Below, one piece after another: positions 34,209-43,841 of a stretch of 64,000 bases of DNA. The notes below the pieces were generated by a model. The model saw only the letters and a list, made by a program, of their open reading frames with translations, searched no databases and had not been told where the DNA came from. The stretch's first letter is position 1. Each line of letters begins with the position of its first letter. Source of the stretch: Thioclava pacifica DSM 10166 (GTDB lineage: Bacteria > Pseudomonadota > Alphaproteobacteria > Rhodobacterales > Rhodobacteraceae); the NCBI RefSeq assembly GCF_000714535.1, contig NZ_AUND01000001.1, positions 248,001-312,000 of the forward strand. The letters run 5' to 3'. The position numbers were made by a program, and so were the translations under genes.

Positions 34209-35138
34209 ATGGATGTCATCTTGCATATCGGCGCGCATCGCACCGGAACTACGGCGTTTCAGGCGTGGATGTTGCAGAATGCCGATGCGCTGGCCGGGGC
34301 GGGGATCGCCTATTGGGGGCCGGACCGGACGCGCGCGGGGCTGTTTTCCGGGCTGGTGCGGCGGCCCGATCTGGTCTCGCCCGCAGACGAGGCGGGGCTG
34401 GAGCGGCTGCGGATGCGGCTCGGTTTCGAGATCGACCGTCTGGCCGGGGCCGGGCTGCGCCATCTGGTGATCTCGGAGGAGAACCTTCTGGGCGCGATCC
34501 CGAATTGCGTGGAAATGCTGACGCTTTACCCGGATGCGCGCGGGCGGCTGGAGCGCGCGGGGCGCGCTTTGCGTCCCCATCTCAAAGGTGTCGCGCTTTC
34601 GATCCGGCGGCAGGATATGTGGTGGGCCTCGGCGCTGTCGGTGACCGTCGGGCGCGGGATGGCGGTGCCGCAGCGCCATGAGCAAGCGCGGCTGGCCGCC
34701 CATCCGCGCGGCTGGCGCGAGGTGACGGAGCAGGCGCAGGCCGCTTTCGACCTCCCGGTCACGGTCTGGAGCCATGAAGCGCTGGGCGGTGATCACGTGG
34801 CGCAGCTTGGCGCGATGCTTCCGGGCGCGGTGCTGCCCGCGGGGCTGTTCGAGCCGGGACGCAGGCTCAATGCCGCGCCGGGTCTGGGCGCGCTGCGCAA
34901 GCCGCTGGCCAAGGCGGGCCATGCGGTTCTGGGCTCGAACGGGCGCTGGATGCCCTTCACCCAGGGCGAGCGTGCGCAGCTGACCGCGCGCTACCTGGAG
35001 GATCTTTCCTGGCTGCGCGCCGCGCCGCCGGGTGTGAATTTCGTGGAAAGGACGGCCGGAGATGCGGGGGCTAACCCCGCCGCGGCGACAGTGGAAGAAG
35101 GACAAGGCCATGACGGACAAAAAAGAGGAATGGCGTAA
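34209..35138 (+). CDS. Sulfotransferase-like P-loop protein upstream of mcm
   Basis: A 309-residue protein beginning [20 protein letters not shown], the PAPS 5'-phosphosulfate loop in the form H-x-G-x-H-R-T-G-T-T. Later, the stretch [16 protein letters not shown] resembles the 3'-phosphate-binding helix. It resembles the protein encoded at 14097 in its N-terminal motif only. Its last 29 bases overlap the start of mcm in another frame, so the two are cotranscribed and may be translationally linked. Acceptor unknown; the link with propionate metabolism is positional only. Confidence 0.72.
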   Translation: MDVILHIGAHRTGTTAFQAWMLQNADALAGAGIAYWGPDRTRAGLFSGLVRRPDLVSPADEAGLERLRMRLGFEIDRLAGAGLRHLVISEENLLGAIPNCVEMLTLYPDARGRLERAGRALRPHLKGVALSIRRQDMWWASALSVTVGRGMAVPQRHEQARLAAHPRGWREVTEQAQAAFDLPVTVWSHEALGGDHVAQLGAMLPGAVLPAGLFEPGRRLNAAPGLGALRKPLAKAGHAVLGSNGRWMPFTQGERAQLTARYLEDLSWLRAAPPGVNFVERTAGDAGANPAAATVEEGQGHDGQKRGMA

Positions 35139-37239
35139 CCTCGCCGAGAAGGAACTGCGCGGCAGGCCGCTCGAGGATCTCAACTGGCAGACGCTGGAAG
35201 GGATCGAGGTCAAGCCGCTCTATACCGAAGAGGACACGGCCGGGCTCGATCACCTCGGCACGATGCCGGGGCTTGCGCCCTTCACCCGTGGCCCGCGCGC
35301 GACGATGTATGCGGGCCGCCCCTGGACGATCCGCCAATATGCGGGCTTCTCGACGGCCGAGGAATCGAACGCCTTCTATCGCAAGGCACTCGCCGCCGGG
35401 CAGCAGGGCGTGTCGGTGGCCTTCGACCTCGCGACGCACCGCGGTTACGACTCCGATCACCCGCGCGTCGTCGGCGATGTCGGCAAGGCGGGCGTGGCGA
35501 TCGACAGCGTCGAGGACATGAAGATCCTGTTCGACGGCATTCCGCTCGACAAGGTCTCGGTCTCGATGACGATGAACGGCGCGGTGATCCCGGTGCTGGC
35601 GAACTTCATCGTGACCGGCGAAGAGCAGGGCCATGACCGCGCGGTTCTGTCGGGCACGATCCAGAACGACATCCTCAAGGAGTTCATGGTCCGCAACACC
35701 TATATCTATCCGCCCGAGCCCTCGATGCGGATCATCGCGGATATCATCGAATACACCTCGAACGAGATGCCGAAGTTCAACTCGATCTCGATCTCGGGCT
35801 ACCACATGCAGGAAGCCGGCGCGAACCTCGTGCAGGAGCTGGCCTATACGCTCGCCGACGGGCGCGAATATGTGCGCACCGCGATCAAGGCGGGGATGGA
35901 TGTCGACAAGTTCGCGGGCCGTCTGTCGTTCTTCTTCGCGATCGGGATGAACTTCTTCATGGAAGTCGCGAAGCTGCGCGCGGCGCGGATGCTCTGGCAC
36001 CGCATCATGTCGGAGTTCGAGCCGAAGAAACCGGGCTCGATGATGCTGCGCACGCATTGCCAGACCTCGGGCGTGAGTTTGCAGGAGCAGGATCCCTATA
36101 ACAACGTCGTGCGCACCGCTTACGAGGCGATGGCGGCGGCGCTGGGCGGCACCCAGTCGCTGCATACCAATGCGCTTGATGAGGCGATTGCGCTGCCCAC
36201 CGAATTCTCGGCCCGGATCGCGCGCAACACGCAGCTGATCTTGCAGGAAGAGACCGGGATCACCAATGTCGTCGATCCGCTCGCGGGCTCCTACTACATC
36301 GAGAAACTCACCGCCGATCTCGCCGAGAAGGCCTGGGAGCTGATCGAGGAGGTCGAGGAGATGGGTGGCATGACCAAGGCCGTCGCCTCGGGGATGCCGA
36401 AACTGCGGATCGAGGAATCCGCGGCGCGCCGTCAGGCGATGATCGACCGTGGCGAAGAGGTGATCGTGGGGGTGAACAAGTATCGCCTCGCGAAGGAAGA
36501 CCCGATCGACATTCTCGACATCGACAACGTGAAGGTGCGCGAGGCGCAGATCGCGCGGCTCGAGAAGATGCGCGCGACCCGCGACGAGGCGGTCTGTCAG
36601 GCGGCGCTTGAAGAACTGACGCGGCGTGCGTCCGAGGGAGGCAACCTGCTCGAGGCGGCGGTGGAAGCTGCGCGCGCCCGGGCCTCTGTGGGAGAAATCT
36701 CAATGGCGATGGAAAAGGTGTTCGGCCGTCACCGGGCCGAGGTGAAGACGCTCGCCGGTGTCTATGGCGCGGCTTATGACGGCGATGAGGGCTTTGCGCA
36801 GATCCAGAAGGATGTGGAAACCTTTGCCGAGGAAGAAGGCCGCCGCCCGCGCATGCTGGTGGTGAAGATGGGCCAGGACGGGCATGATCGCGGCGCCAAG
36901 GTGATCGCGACGGCCTTCGCCGATATCGGCTTCGACGTCGATGTGGGCCCGCTGTTCCAGACCCCCGAGGAAGCCGCGCAGGATGCGATCGACAACGATG
37001 TGCATGTGGTCGGGATTTCCTCGCAGGCCGCCGGTCACAAGACGCTGGCGCCGAAGCTGATCGAGGCGCTCAAGGAGAAGGGCGCCGAGGATATCATCGT
37101 GATCTGTGGCGGCGTGATCCCGCAGCAGGATTACGATTTCCTCAAGAAAGCCGGGGTGAAGGCGATTTTCGGGCCGGGCACCAATATCCCGCTCGCCGCG
37201 CGCGAGATCCTCGACATCGTGCGCCAGGCGCGCAGCTGA
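35110..37239 (+). CDS. mcm: Methylmalonyl-CoA mutase, single-chain
   Basis: A 709-residue enzyme. The N-terminal TIM-barrel holds [40 protein letters not shown] and [20 protein letters not shown]. The C-terminal B12-binding domain, from about residue 575, carries the DxHxxG cobalamin loop in [13 protein letters not shown]. It isomerises methylmalonyl-CoA to succinyl-CoA, completing the route from propionyl-CoA begun by PccAB. Length is that of the homodimeric bacterial type. ATG 35110 lies inside the end of the upstream gene with only a weak GAAGGA site. Confidence 0.96.
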   Translation: MTDKKEEWRNLAEKELRGRPLEDLNWQTLEGIEVKPLYTEEDTAGLDHLGTMPGLAPFTRGPRATMYAGRPWTIRQYAGFSTAEESNAFYRKALAAGQQGVSVAFDLATHRGYDSDHPRVVGDVGKAGVAIDSVEDMKILFDGIPLDKVSVSMTMNGAVIPVLANFIVTGEEQGHDRAVLSGTIQNDILKEFMVRNTYIYPPEPSMRIIADIIEYTSNEMPKFNSISISGYHMQEAGANLVQELAYTLADGREYVRTAIKAGMDVDKFAGRLSFFFAIGMNFFMEVAKLRAARMLWHRIMSEFEPKKPGSMMLRTHCQTSGVSLQEQDPYNNVVRTAYEAMAAALGGTQSLHTNALDEAIALPTEFSARIARNTQLILQEETGITNVVDPLAGSYYIEKLTADLAEKAWELIEEVEEMGGMTKAVASGMPKLRIEESAARRQAMIDRGEEVIVGVNKYRLAKEDPIDILDIDNVKVREAQIARLEKMRATRDEAVCQAALEELTRRASEGGNLLEAAVEAARARASVGEISMAMEKVFGRHRAEVKTLAGVYGAAYDGDEGFAQIQKDVETFAEEEGRRPRMLVVKMGQDGHDRGAKVIATAFADIGFDVDVGPLFQTPEEAAQDAIDNDVHVVGISSQAAGHKTLAPKLIEALKEKGAEDIIVICGGVIPQQDYDFLKKAGVKAIFGPGTNIPLAAREILDIVRQARS

Positions 37240-37241
37240 TG

Positions 37242-37298
37242 GCGCCGGGGGGCTGTCTGCCCCCCGGACCCCCCGAAGATATTTGGATCAAGAAGAAG
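37242..37298 (+). repeat. Intergenic repeat, copy D, behind mcm
   Basis: 57 bp identical to copy C at 23166-23222, starting 2 bases after the mcm stop. The hairpin GGGGGGC-tgtct-GCCCCCC comes first and AAGAAGAAG last, with the same orientation relative to the upstream gene as copy C. Confidence 0.88.
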
Positions 37299-37371
37299 GG
37301 CAGGGGAGACCTTGCCCTTTTTGCCGTTCCGACGCAGCCTGCGCGGGTCTTTCTCCCCGAGGCTGCCCGTT

Positions 37372-37860
37372 ATGATCCGTCCCGCCCGCACCGCCGATCT
37401 GCCCGCCCTTCTCGCGATCTGGAACCCGATCATCCGTGACACCACGGTGACCTTTTCGAGCGAACAGAAAACCCCCGAGAGCCTAGAGAGAATGATCGCG
37501 ACACGGCGCGCCGCGGGGCGAGAGTTTCTCGTGGCCGAAACCGGTTCGGGCACTGTTGCGGGGTTTGCGAGCTACGACCAGTTCCGGGGCGGCAACGGCT
37601 ATGTGCATGCGATGGAGCACACGGTGATCCTGGCGCCCGAGGTCCGCGGGCAGGGTTTGGGGCGGGCCTTGATGACGGCGCTGGAGGATCATGCGCGCAA
37701 GGCCGGCGCGCATATCATGATGGGCGGCGTCTCGGGTGAAAACGCCGCCGGGATCGCCTTTCACGCGGCGATCGGCTATGTCGAGGCGGGGCGCGTCCGT
37801 GAGGCCGGACGCAAGTTCGATCGCTGGCTCGATCTTGTATTGATGCAAAAGCTGCTGTGA
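37372..37860 (+). CDS. GNAT N-acetyltransferase, phosphinothricin-acetyltransferase-like
   Basis: A 162-residue acetyltransferase starting MIRPARTADLPALLAIWNP. The acetyl-CoA-binding motif is HTVILAPEVRGQGLGRALM, with the R/Q-x-x-G-x-G/A pattern as RGQGLGRAL. The C-terminal part (IAFHAAIGYVEAGRVREAG, RWLDLVLMQKLL) fits the Pat/MnaT subgroup, which acetylates L-methionine sulfone or sulfoximine and phosphinothricin. ATG 37372 was chosen over an upstream start because homology begins there. Substrate is inferred from the subgroup. Confidence 0.86.
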   Translation: MIRPARTADLPALLAIWNPIIRDTTVTFSSEQKTPESLERMIATRRAAGREFLVAETGSGTVAGFASYDQFRGGNGYVHAMEHTVILAPEVRGQGLGRALMTALEDHARKAGAHIMMGGVSGENAAGIAFHAAIGYVEAGRVREAGRKFDRWLDLVLMQKLL

Positions 37861-37877
37861 GGCGTTAGACTTAAGAG

Positions 37878-38576
37878 ATGGACAAGCCGGTATCTATTTG
37901 GTCGCGCATTGCGCAGGCGCTCGCCGCCCTCGGGCGCGGCGAAGGGTTGTCCACGGTTTTCGATAATCTGCGCACGCCGCCCGAACGCTCGGTTGCCTTC
38001 ACCATCGCGGTCATTGCGCTCGGCGCGAAGATGGCCAAGGCTGATGGTCAGGTGACCCGCGATGAGGTGGCGGCTTTCCGGCGCATCTTCCAGATCCCGC
38101 CGGGCGAGGAGGCCAATGCCGCGCGCGTCTTCGACATGGCGCGCACCGATGTCGCGGGCTTCGACGCTTATGCCGCGAAGATCGCGCGGATGTTCGGCCC
38201 CGGTGCGCCGGTTCTGAAAGACGTGCTCGAGGGGTTGTTTTTCATCGCGATGGCGGATGGCGAATATCACGAGGGCGAGGATGCCTTCCTGCATGAGGTT
38301 GCGCGGATCTTCGGCCTTGAGGAATGTTGCTTCCGGGCCATGCGCTCGGCTTTCGTGCCCGAGGCCGATCCCGATCCCTGGACGGTGCTCGAGGTGGACC
38401 CGGGCACGCCGCTTGATGAGGTCCGTAAAGTCTGGCGGGCGAAGGTCCGCGAGGCCCATCCCGACCGCGCCATCGCACGCGGCTTGCCGCAAGAGGCGGT
38501 GCAGCTGGCGGAAGCGCGGGTGATCGCGCTCAACAAGGCGTGGGAAGAGATCCGCGCCTCTCACGCGGATGCGTGA
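37878..38576 (+). CDS. TerB-like plus J-domain protein (DjlA-type)
   Basis: A 232-residue soluble protein. An N-terminal TerB-like helical domain (about 35-145: VAFTIAVIALGAKMAKADGQV, FFIAMADGEYHEGEDAFLHE) precedes a C-terminal J domain with the HPD tripeptide in VREAHPDRAIARG and the WTVLEVDPGTPLDEVRKVWR helix. J domains stimulate the DnaK ATPase, so it is a co-chaperone. Unlike DjlA it has no N-terminal membrane segment. Its TGA overlaps the next ATG (TGATG). Confidence 0.88.
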   Translation: MDKPVSIWSRIAQALAALGRGEGLSTVFDNLRTPPERSVAFTIAVIALGAKMAKADGQVTRDEVAAFRRIFQIPPGEEANAARVFDMARTDVAGFDAYAAKIARMFGPGAPVLKDVLEGLFFIAMADGEYHEGEDAFLHEVARIFGLEECCFRAMRSAFVPEADPDPWTVLEVDPGTPLDEVRKVWRAKVREAHPDRAIARGLPQEAVQLAEARVIALNKAWEEIRASHADA

Positions 38577-39604
38577 TGCGGGTCGCGACCTGGAATATCG
38601 AATGGTTCAACGCGCTCTTCGATAAACGCGGGCGGATGCTCGAGGATGATCAATGGTCGGCGCGTTACCAGATCACGCGGGCCGAGCAGCTCGGCGCGAT
38701 CGGCATCGTGATGAGCGCGCTCGAGGCGGATGTGCTGCTCGTGGTCGAGGCGCCTGACGACAATCACCGTCATCACACGGTGAGCATGCTCGAGCATTTC
38801 GCGGAGAAATACGGGCTGCGCCAGCGCAAGGCGCTGATCGGATTTCCCAACGAGACCCAGCAGGAGATCGCGCTGCTCTATGATCCCGATGTGGTCACGG
38901 CCCGTCACGAGCCGCGGGCGAGCGAGACCTGGCCGCGTTTCGATGGCGAGATGAAGATCGACCTCGATATCGACGCGCGGCTCGACACGGTGGAGTTCTC
39001 CAAGCCGCCGCTGGAGGTCGAGCTGATCACCAAGGCGGGCGAGACGATGCGGCTGATCGGCGTGCATATCAAATCGAAGGCGCCGCACGGAGCGACAAGC
39101 CATGAAGCCGCGATCCGCATCGGGATCGAGAACCGTCGCAAGCAGCTTGCGCAGGCGATCTGGCTGCGGGGGCGGATCGACGAACATCTGACGGCGGGCG
39201 AAAGCCTCATCGTGATGGGCGACTTCAACGACGGTCCGGGGCTTGATGAATATGAAAAGCTCTTCGGGCGTTCGGCGGTAGAGATCGTCGCAGGCGAGGG
39301 AGGGCCGGACGAGATGCGTTTGCACGACCCGCACGCCCATCTCAGCCACGCACACCGGTCTTGTGCCACGCCCAGTTCGGCACGGTTCTATCACGTCGAT
39401 CGCCATCAGTATTTCTCGGCGATGCTCGATTACGTAATGCTCTCATCCGATCTGGTGGCGAAGGGGGCGAAATGGCGGATCTGGCACCCGTTTGACGATC
39501 CGCATATCTACCGCGTGCCGGAGTTGCGCGAGGCGCTGTTGCAGGCTTCCGACCATTTCCCGGTCACGGTCGATCTTGATCTGCGGCCTGCGCAAGGGGC
39601 GTGA
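38576..39604 (+). CDS. Endonuclease/exonuclease/phosphatase (EEP) superfamily protein
   Basis: A 342-residue protein beginning MRVATWNIEWFNALFDKRG, the first EEP motif with the metal-binding Asn. Others are LLVVEAPDDN, IGVHIKSKAP, ESLIVMGDFNDGPG (Asp/Asn pair) and ASDHFPVTVDL (terminal Asp-His). The catalytic set of a Mg-dependent phosphoesterase or nuclease is therefore complete. No signal peptide. Translation is coupled to the J-domain gene by a 1-base overlap. The substrate is not evident. Confidence 0.86.
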   Translation: MRVATWNIEWFNALFDKRGRMLEDDQWSARYQITRAEQLGAIGIVMSALEADVLLVVEAPDDNHRHHTVSMLEHFAEKYGLRQRKALIGFPNETQQEIALLYDPDVVTARHEPRASETWPRFDGEMKIDLDIDARLDTVEFSKPPLEVELITKAGETMRLIGVHIKSKAPHGATSHEAAIRIGIENRRKQLAQAIWLRGRIDEHLTAGESLIVMGDFNDGPGLDEYEKLFGRSAVEIVAGEGGPDEMRLHDPHAHLSHAHRSCATPSSARFYHVDRHQYFSAMLDYVMLSSDLVAKGAKWRIWHPFDDPHIYRVPELREALLQASDHFPVTVDLDLRPAQGA

Positions 39605-39636
39605 TTTTCCCGGCGCAAGAGCGTAGGATCGGCCCC

Positions 39637-40056
39637 ATGAAAAGTTTGCTTGTTTCCGTTCTGGCCTTCGGGCTGATGCTCTCCCCCGCCGCTGCGCAGG
39701 AGGAGAAAGGCGATGTTGATCGCGGGTTTTCGTTGCTCGAAGAAGGCGCGCAGCTGCTGTTTCGCGGGCTGATAGAGGATATGAAGCCCGAGCTTGAGGA
39801 CATGCAAAAAGGGCTGGGCGAGGCGGCCTCGCAGCTAGGGCCGAAGCTGCGCCAGTTCCTTGCTTTGATCGACGATGTAAAGAATTACGAAGCGCCCGAG
39901 CGTCTCTCGAATGGCGATATCATTCTGCGCCGCAAGTCAGGCGCGCCACCGCCGCCGCCGCTCCTGACCGAACCGCCCGAGGAGGACGCCCCGCGCAAGA
40001 GCCTGCCGCCGGGCCATCCGCCGGTGCCCGATGCGGATGGGGCGATCGATCTGTGA
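39637..40056 (+). CDS. Exported hypothetical protein with a proline-rich tail
   Basis: A 139-residue protein with signal peptide MKSLLVSVLAFGLMLSPAAAQ, an amphipathic helical middle (FSLLEEGAQLLFRGLIEDMK, LGPKLRQFLALIDDVKNYEAP) and a tail rich in proline (GAPPPPPLLTEPPEED, LPPGHPPVPDADG). I know similar Rhodobacteraceae proteins only as hypotheticals, sometimes misnamed AAA ATPase; no Walker motif exists here. It lies 32 bp behind the EEP gene. Confidence 0.75.
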   Translation: MKSLLVSVLAFGLMLSPAAAQEEKGDVDRGFSLLEEGAQLLFRGLIEDMKPELEDMQKGLGEAASQLGPKLRQFLALIDDVKNYEAPERLSNGDIILRRKSGAPPPPPLLTEPPEEDAPRKSLPPGHPPVPDADGAIDL

Positions 40057-40186
40057 TCGCGCGCGTCGCGGAGGGCGTTGTTTTCCGCTGATCGGAAATG
40101 GCTGAAAAATCCAGCAGTTGCGCGTGAAATGCGCTTTTCTTGTCGGTGCGCTGCGGCTCTCGGGCTGGTGCAGGGGCGCTTCCAGC

Positions 40187-40266
40187 TTGACAGGAAATTT
40201 TACCGGACGGTTAATCGGGGTATCGAATCCGGATCCACCGGATCAGGCGCGCTTTCAAGACGCGCC
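40187..40266 (+). promoter_or_regulatory. Sigma70-type promoter and structured leader of the dipeptide operon
   Basis: TTGACA (40187-40192), 17 bp, then GTTAAT (40210-40215) fits a housekeeping promoter about 75 bp before the binding-protein ATG. The expected leader holds two hairpins: ATCCGG/CCGGAT (40227-40232/40238-40243) and GGCGCG/CGCGCC (40246-40251/40261-40266). The remaining part of this 233-bp gap has no gene. Confidence 0.65.
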
Positions 40267-40289
40267 AAGACAACAGAGAGGGAACTCCT

Positions 40290-41885
40290 ATGATTCACAG
40301 CCGTATTCTGGCCAGCGTCGCGTTGAGCGCGCTGATGCTGGGCGCGACGCCCGCCGTCACCTTCGCCGAGACCCCGCCCGACACGCTGATCCAGGCCTGG
40401 TCGATCGACGATATCATCTCGCTCGATCCCGCCGAGATCTTTGAATTCTCCGCCTCCGAGATCGCGGGCAACACCTACGAGACCCTGATCGGCTACGACC
40501 CGAAGAACGTCTCCGACATCTTCGGCAAGGCGGCCGAAAGCTGGACCGTCTCGGAGGATGGCAAGACGATCTCCTTCACGATGAAGGAAGGCCGGACCTT
40601 CGCCTCGGGCAATCCGATCACCGCCGAGGATGCGGTTTTCTCGCTGGTGCGCGCGGTCAAGCTCAACAAATCGCCCGCCTTCATCATCGGCCAGCTCGGC
40701 ATGACGCCCGAGAATGTCGAGGAAAACATCGTCCAGACCGGCCCGATGACCTTCGATTTCAAGATGGACAAGGCCTATGCGCCGACGCTGGTGCTCTACT
40801 GCCTGACCGCGACCGTGGCTTCGGTTGTCGACAAGAAACTGGCGATGGAGCATGAGGCCGATGGCGATTTCGGCTATGGCTGGCTGAAGACCAACTATGC
40901 GGGCTCGGGCCCGTTCACGATCAAGGACTGGCGCCCGAACGAGGCGGTGATCCTCGAGCGCAACGCGAACTATTCGGGCGATGCCCCGCCGATGGCGCGG
41001 GTGATCTATCGCCACATTCCCGAGACCTCGACCCAGCGCCTGCTGCTCGAGAAGGGCGATATCGACATCGCGCGCAACCTGACCGCCGAGGATATCGCGG
41101 CGCTCAAGGACGACCCGAACGTCAAGATCGAGAGCGGCGCGAAGGGCTCGCTCTACTATCTCGGGATGAACCAGAAGAACGAATACCTGTCCAAGCCGCA
41201 GGTCCGTCAGGCGATGAAATACCTCGTCGATTACGACACGATCGCGAACACGATCATGGCCGGCAAGGTGAAGGTGCATCAGGGCTTCCTGCCCGAGGGC
41301 TTCCTTGGCGCCTATAACGAGAACCCGTTCTCGCTCAATATCGAGAAAGCCAAGGAACTGCTGGCCGAAGCCGGGGTTCCCGAGGGGTTCAAGGTGACGA
41401 TGGATACCCGCAACACGCCCGAGATCACCGCGATGGCGCAGGCGATGCAGCAGACGATGGCGCAGGCGGGCGTGGAGCTGGAACTGATCCCGGGCGATGG
41501 CAAGCAGACGCTGACCAAGTATCGCGCGCGCAACCACGACATCTATATCGGCCGCTGGGGGCCGGACTTCCAGGATCCCCACACCAACGCCTCGACCTTC
41601 GCCTACAATCCCGACAACTCGGATGACGCGACCTCGAAGCCGCTGGCCTGGCGCAACGCCTGGGACATCCCCGAGCTGACCGCCGAGACCGATGCGGCGA
41701 TGCTCGAGCCCGATGCGGAGAAGCGCGCGGCGATGTATATCGACGAGCAGAAGAAGGTCATGGAGACCGGTCCCTTTGTGATCTACGCGCAAGAGATCGA
41801 GGTCATGGGCGAGCGCAAGAATGTCGAGGGCGTGATCGTCGGCCCCTCCTTCAACGACAACAACTTCGCGCATGTGACCAAGTAA
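40290..41885 (+). CDS. Dipeptide/oligopeptide ABC transporter substrate-binding protein
   Basis: A 531-residue family 5 solute-binding protein with a signal peptide (LASVALSALMLGATPAVTFAE). Family blocks include SLDPAEIFEFSASEIAGNTYE, AAESWTVSEDGKTISFTMKEG and NYAGSGPFTIKDWRPNEAVIL. Family 5 proteins deliver peptides, opines or other ligands to Dpp/Opp permeases. The downstream operon encodes the permeases, two ATPases and an M19 dipeptidase, so dipeptides are the likely ligand. GAGAGGGAAC precedes the ATG; the next gene starts after 1 base. Confidence 0.92.
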   Translation: MIHSRILASVALSALMLGATPAVTFAETPPDTLIQAWSIDDIISLDPAEIFEFSASEIAGNTYETLIGYDPKNVSDIFGKAAESWTVSEDGKTISFTMKEGRTFASGNPITAEDAVFSLVRAVKLNKSPAFIIGQLGMTPENVEENIVQTGPMTFDFKMDKAYAPTLVLYCLTATVASVVDKKLAMEHEADGDFGYGWLKTNYAGSGPFTIKDWRPNEAVILERNANYSGDAPPMARVIYRHIPETSTQRLLLEKGDIDIARNLTAEDIAALKDDPNVKIESGAKGSLYYLGMNQKNEYLSKPQVRQAMKYLVDYDTIANTIMAGKVKVHQGFLPEGFLGAYNENPFSLNIEKAKELLAEAGVPEGFKVTMDTRNTPEITAMAQAMQQTMAQAGVELELIPGDGKQTLTKYRARNHDIYIGRWGPDFQDPHTNASTFAYNPDNSDDATSKPLAWRNAWDIPELTAETDAAMLEPDAEKRAAMYIDEQKKVMETGPFVIYAQEIEVMGERKNVEGVIVGPSFNDNNFAHVTK

Positions 41886-41886
41886 C

Positions 41887-42939
41887 ATGACCACACGGAC
41901 TAACAGGGGGCGCCGCGGCGCCCTCTGGCTTCGCAAACTCGTCTCGACGCTGGGCACGGTGGCGGTGACCTTTCTCGGCCTGCTCGTCGTGACCTTCCTG
42001 ATCGGCCGCGTCGTGCCGGTGGACCCGGTGCTGTCGGTCGTGGGCGATCGCGCGACGCAGGCGCAATATGACGCCGCCTATCACGCGCTCGGCCTCGACA
42101 AGCCGCTGGTCGAGCAGTTCTGGATCTGGCTCCAGAAGGTCTTTCAGGGCGATTTCGGCACCTCGAACCTGACCACGCGCCCGATCTCGCAGGATATCGC
42201 GCGGGTCTTCCCGGCCACGCTGGAGCTGGCCACGGTCTCGATCGTGATCGGCACCGCCTTCGGCATCCCGATGGGGGTCTGGGCGGCGGTGCGTCAGGGC
42301 AAGCTGATCGACCAGATCGTGCGGGTCGTGGGGCTGGTGGGCTATTCGGCCCCGGTCTTCTGGCTCGGGCTGATGGGGCTGTTGCTGTTCTACTTCAAGC
42401 TCGACCTGATCTCCGGCCCCGGACGGGTCGATATCTCCTATGAATATGATTTCACGCCGAAGACGGGGCTCTTCCTGCTCGATACGGCGATGCAGGGCGC
42501 ATGGCCCGCCTTCCGCAACGTGTTCTCGCATATCATCCTGCCCGCCTCGCTGCTGGGCTACCTGTCGCTGGCCTATATCAGCCGGATGACGCGGAGCTTC
42601 ATGCTCAACGAGCTGGCGCAGGAATATATCACCACCGCGCGGGTGAAGGGCGTGCCGGAATGGCGCATCATCTGGGTGCAGGCGCTGCGCAATGCGGCCG
42701 TGCCGTTGGTGACGGTAGTGGCGCTGAGTTACGCCAACCTGCTCGAAGGTTCGGTGCTGACCGAGACGGTCTTCGCCTGGCCCGGCCTCGGGCAATACCT
42801 GACCAACTCGCTGCAGAATGCCGATATGAACGCGGTGCTGGGCGGCACGCTGGTGATCGGCGCGATCTTCGTCGGGCTGAACATGTTTTCCGATCTTCTC
42901 TACACGCTGCTTGACGCCCGTACGAGGAACCAGAAATGA
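41887..42939 (+). CDS. dppB: DppB-type ABC permease
   Basis: A 350-residue inner-membrane permease of the DppB/OppB family: an N-terminal hydrophobic segment (VAVTFLGLLVVTFLIGRVV), DPVLSVVGDRATQAQYDAAY, and a C-terminal EAA loop (ALRNAAVPLVTVVALSYANL, EGSVLTETVFAWPGLGQYL). It pairs with DppC to form the peptide channel. The ATG of dppC overlaps its stop by 4 bases. Length is at the upper end of the family because of an extended loop before GRVDISYEYDF. Confidence 0.93.
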   Translation: MTTRTNRGRRGALWLRKLVSTLGTVAVTFLGLLVVTFLIGRVVPVDPVLSVVGDRATQAQYDAAYHALGLDKPLVEQFWIWLQKVFQGDFGTSNLTTRPISQDIARVFPATLELATVSIVIGTAFGIPMGVWAAVRQGKLIDQIVRVVGLVGYSAPVFWLGLMGLLLFYFKLDLISGPGRVDISYEYDFTPKTGLFLLDTAMQGAWPAFRNVFSHIILPASLLGYLSLAYISRMTRSFMLNELAQEYITTARVKGVPEWRIIWVQALRNAAVPLVTVVALSYANLLEGSVLTETVFAWPGLGQYLTNSLQNADMNAVLGGTLVIGAIFVGLNMFSDLLYTLLDARTRNQK

Positions 42940-43841
42940 GCATGACCCGCGAGTGGCTCCTCAGCGACCAACCCGTCTCGCGCCGGCAGGCACGGCTCGG
43001 GCAGGCCTACCGGACCTGGCTCGATTTCCGCACCAACGGGCTGGCGATGTTCGGCTTTCTCATCGTTCTGGTGCTGGTGCTGCTGGCGGTCTTCGCGCCC
43101 TGGCTTGCGCCGCATGATCCGCTGCAGGGCGATCTCAACACCACCCGGCTGCTGCCGCCGCTGACGGAGGGCTATTGGCTGGGCACCGACGATCAGGGGC
43201 GCGATATCCTCTCGCGGCTGATCTACGGCTCGCGGATCACGCTGGCGGTGGTGGCGCTGGTCGCGGTGATCGCGACCCCGGTGGGGCTTCTGGTGGGCAC
43301 AACGGCGGGTTATTTCGGCGGCTGGGTCGATACGGTGCTGATGCGTTTCACCGATATCGTGCTGGCCTTCCCGAAGCTGATCCTCGCGCTGGCCTTCGTC
43401 GCGGCGCTGGGTCCGGGCATCGAAAACGCGATCATCGCGATCTCGATCACCGCCTGGCCGCCCTATGCCCGCCTTGCGCGCGCCGAGACGCTGACGATCC
43501 GCAATTCGGATTTCATCGCAGCGACCAAGCTGCAGGGCGCGTCCTCGGCGCGCATCATCTGGAAACATATCGTGCCGCTGTGCATGTCCTCGGTGATCGT
43601 GCGGGTGACGCTCGACATGGCGGGGATCATCCTTACGGCGGCCGGTCTGGGCTTTCTGGGGCTCGGCGCGCAGCCGCCGCAGCCCGAATGGGGCGCGATG
43701 ATCGCGGGCGGGCGCAATTTCCTCGTCGATTACTGGTGGGTCGCCACGATGCCCGGCCTTGCCATCTTCATCGTCTCGCTCGGCTTCAACCTGCTGGGTG
43801 ACGGCCTGCGCGACGTTCTTGATCCGAAGAGGCAGAAATGA
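42936..43841 (+). CDS. dppC: DppC-type ABC permease
   Basis: A 301-residue permease with an N-terminal OppC-N domain (FRTNGLAMFGFLIVLVLVLL), the motif WLGTDDQGRDILSRLIYGSR and the EAA loop QGASSARIIWKHIVPLCMSS. It is the partner of DppB. ATGA overlaps occur with dppB upstream (42936-42939) and with the first ATPase gene downstream (43838-43841), so translation of the whole set is coupled. Confidence 0.94.
   Translation: MSMTREWLLSDQPVSRRQARLGQAYRTWLDFRTNGLAMFGFLIVLVLVLLAVFAPWLAPHDPLQGDLNTTRLLPPLTEGYWLGTDDQGRDILSRLIYGSRITLAVVALVAVIATPVGLLVGTTAGYFGGWVDTVLMRFTDIVLAFPKLILALAFVAALGPGIENAIIAISITAWPPYARLARAETLTIRNSDFIAATKLQGASSARIIWKHIVPLCMSSVIVRVTLDMAGIILTAAGLGFLGLGAQPPQPEWGAMIAGGRNFLVDYWWVATMPGLAIFIVSLGFNLLGDGLRDVLDPKRQK

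Noticed and set aside
34900-37300. A cobalamin riboswitch controlling mcm
   Set aside because: The mcm start is inside the preceding gene and no B12-box-like sequence or large structured leader was seen.
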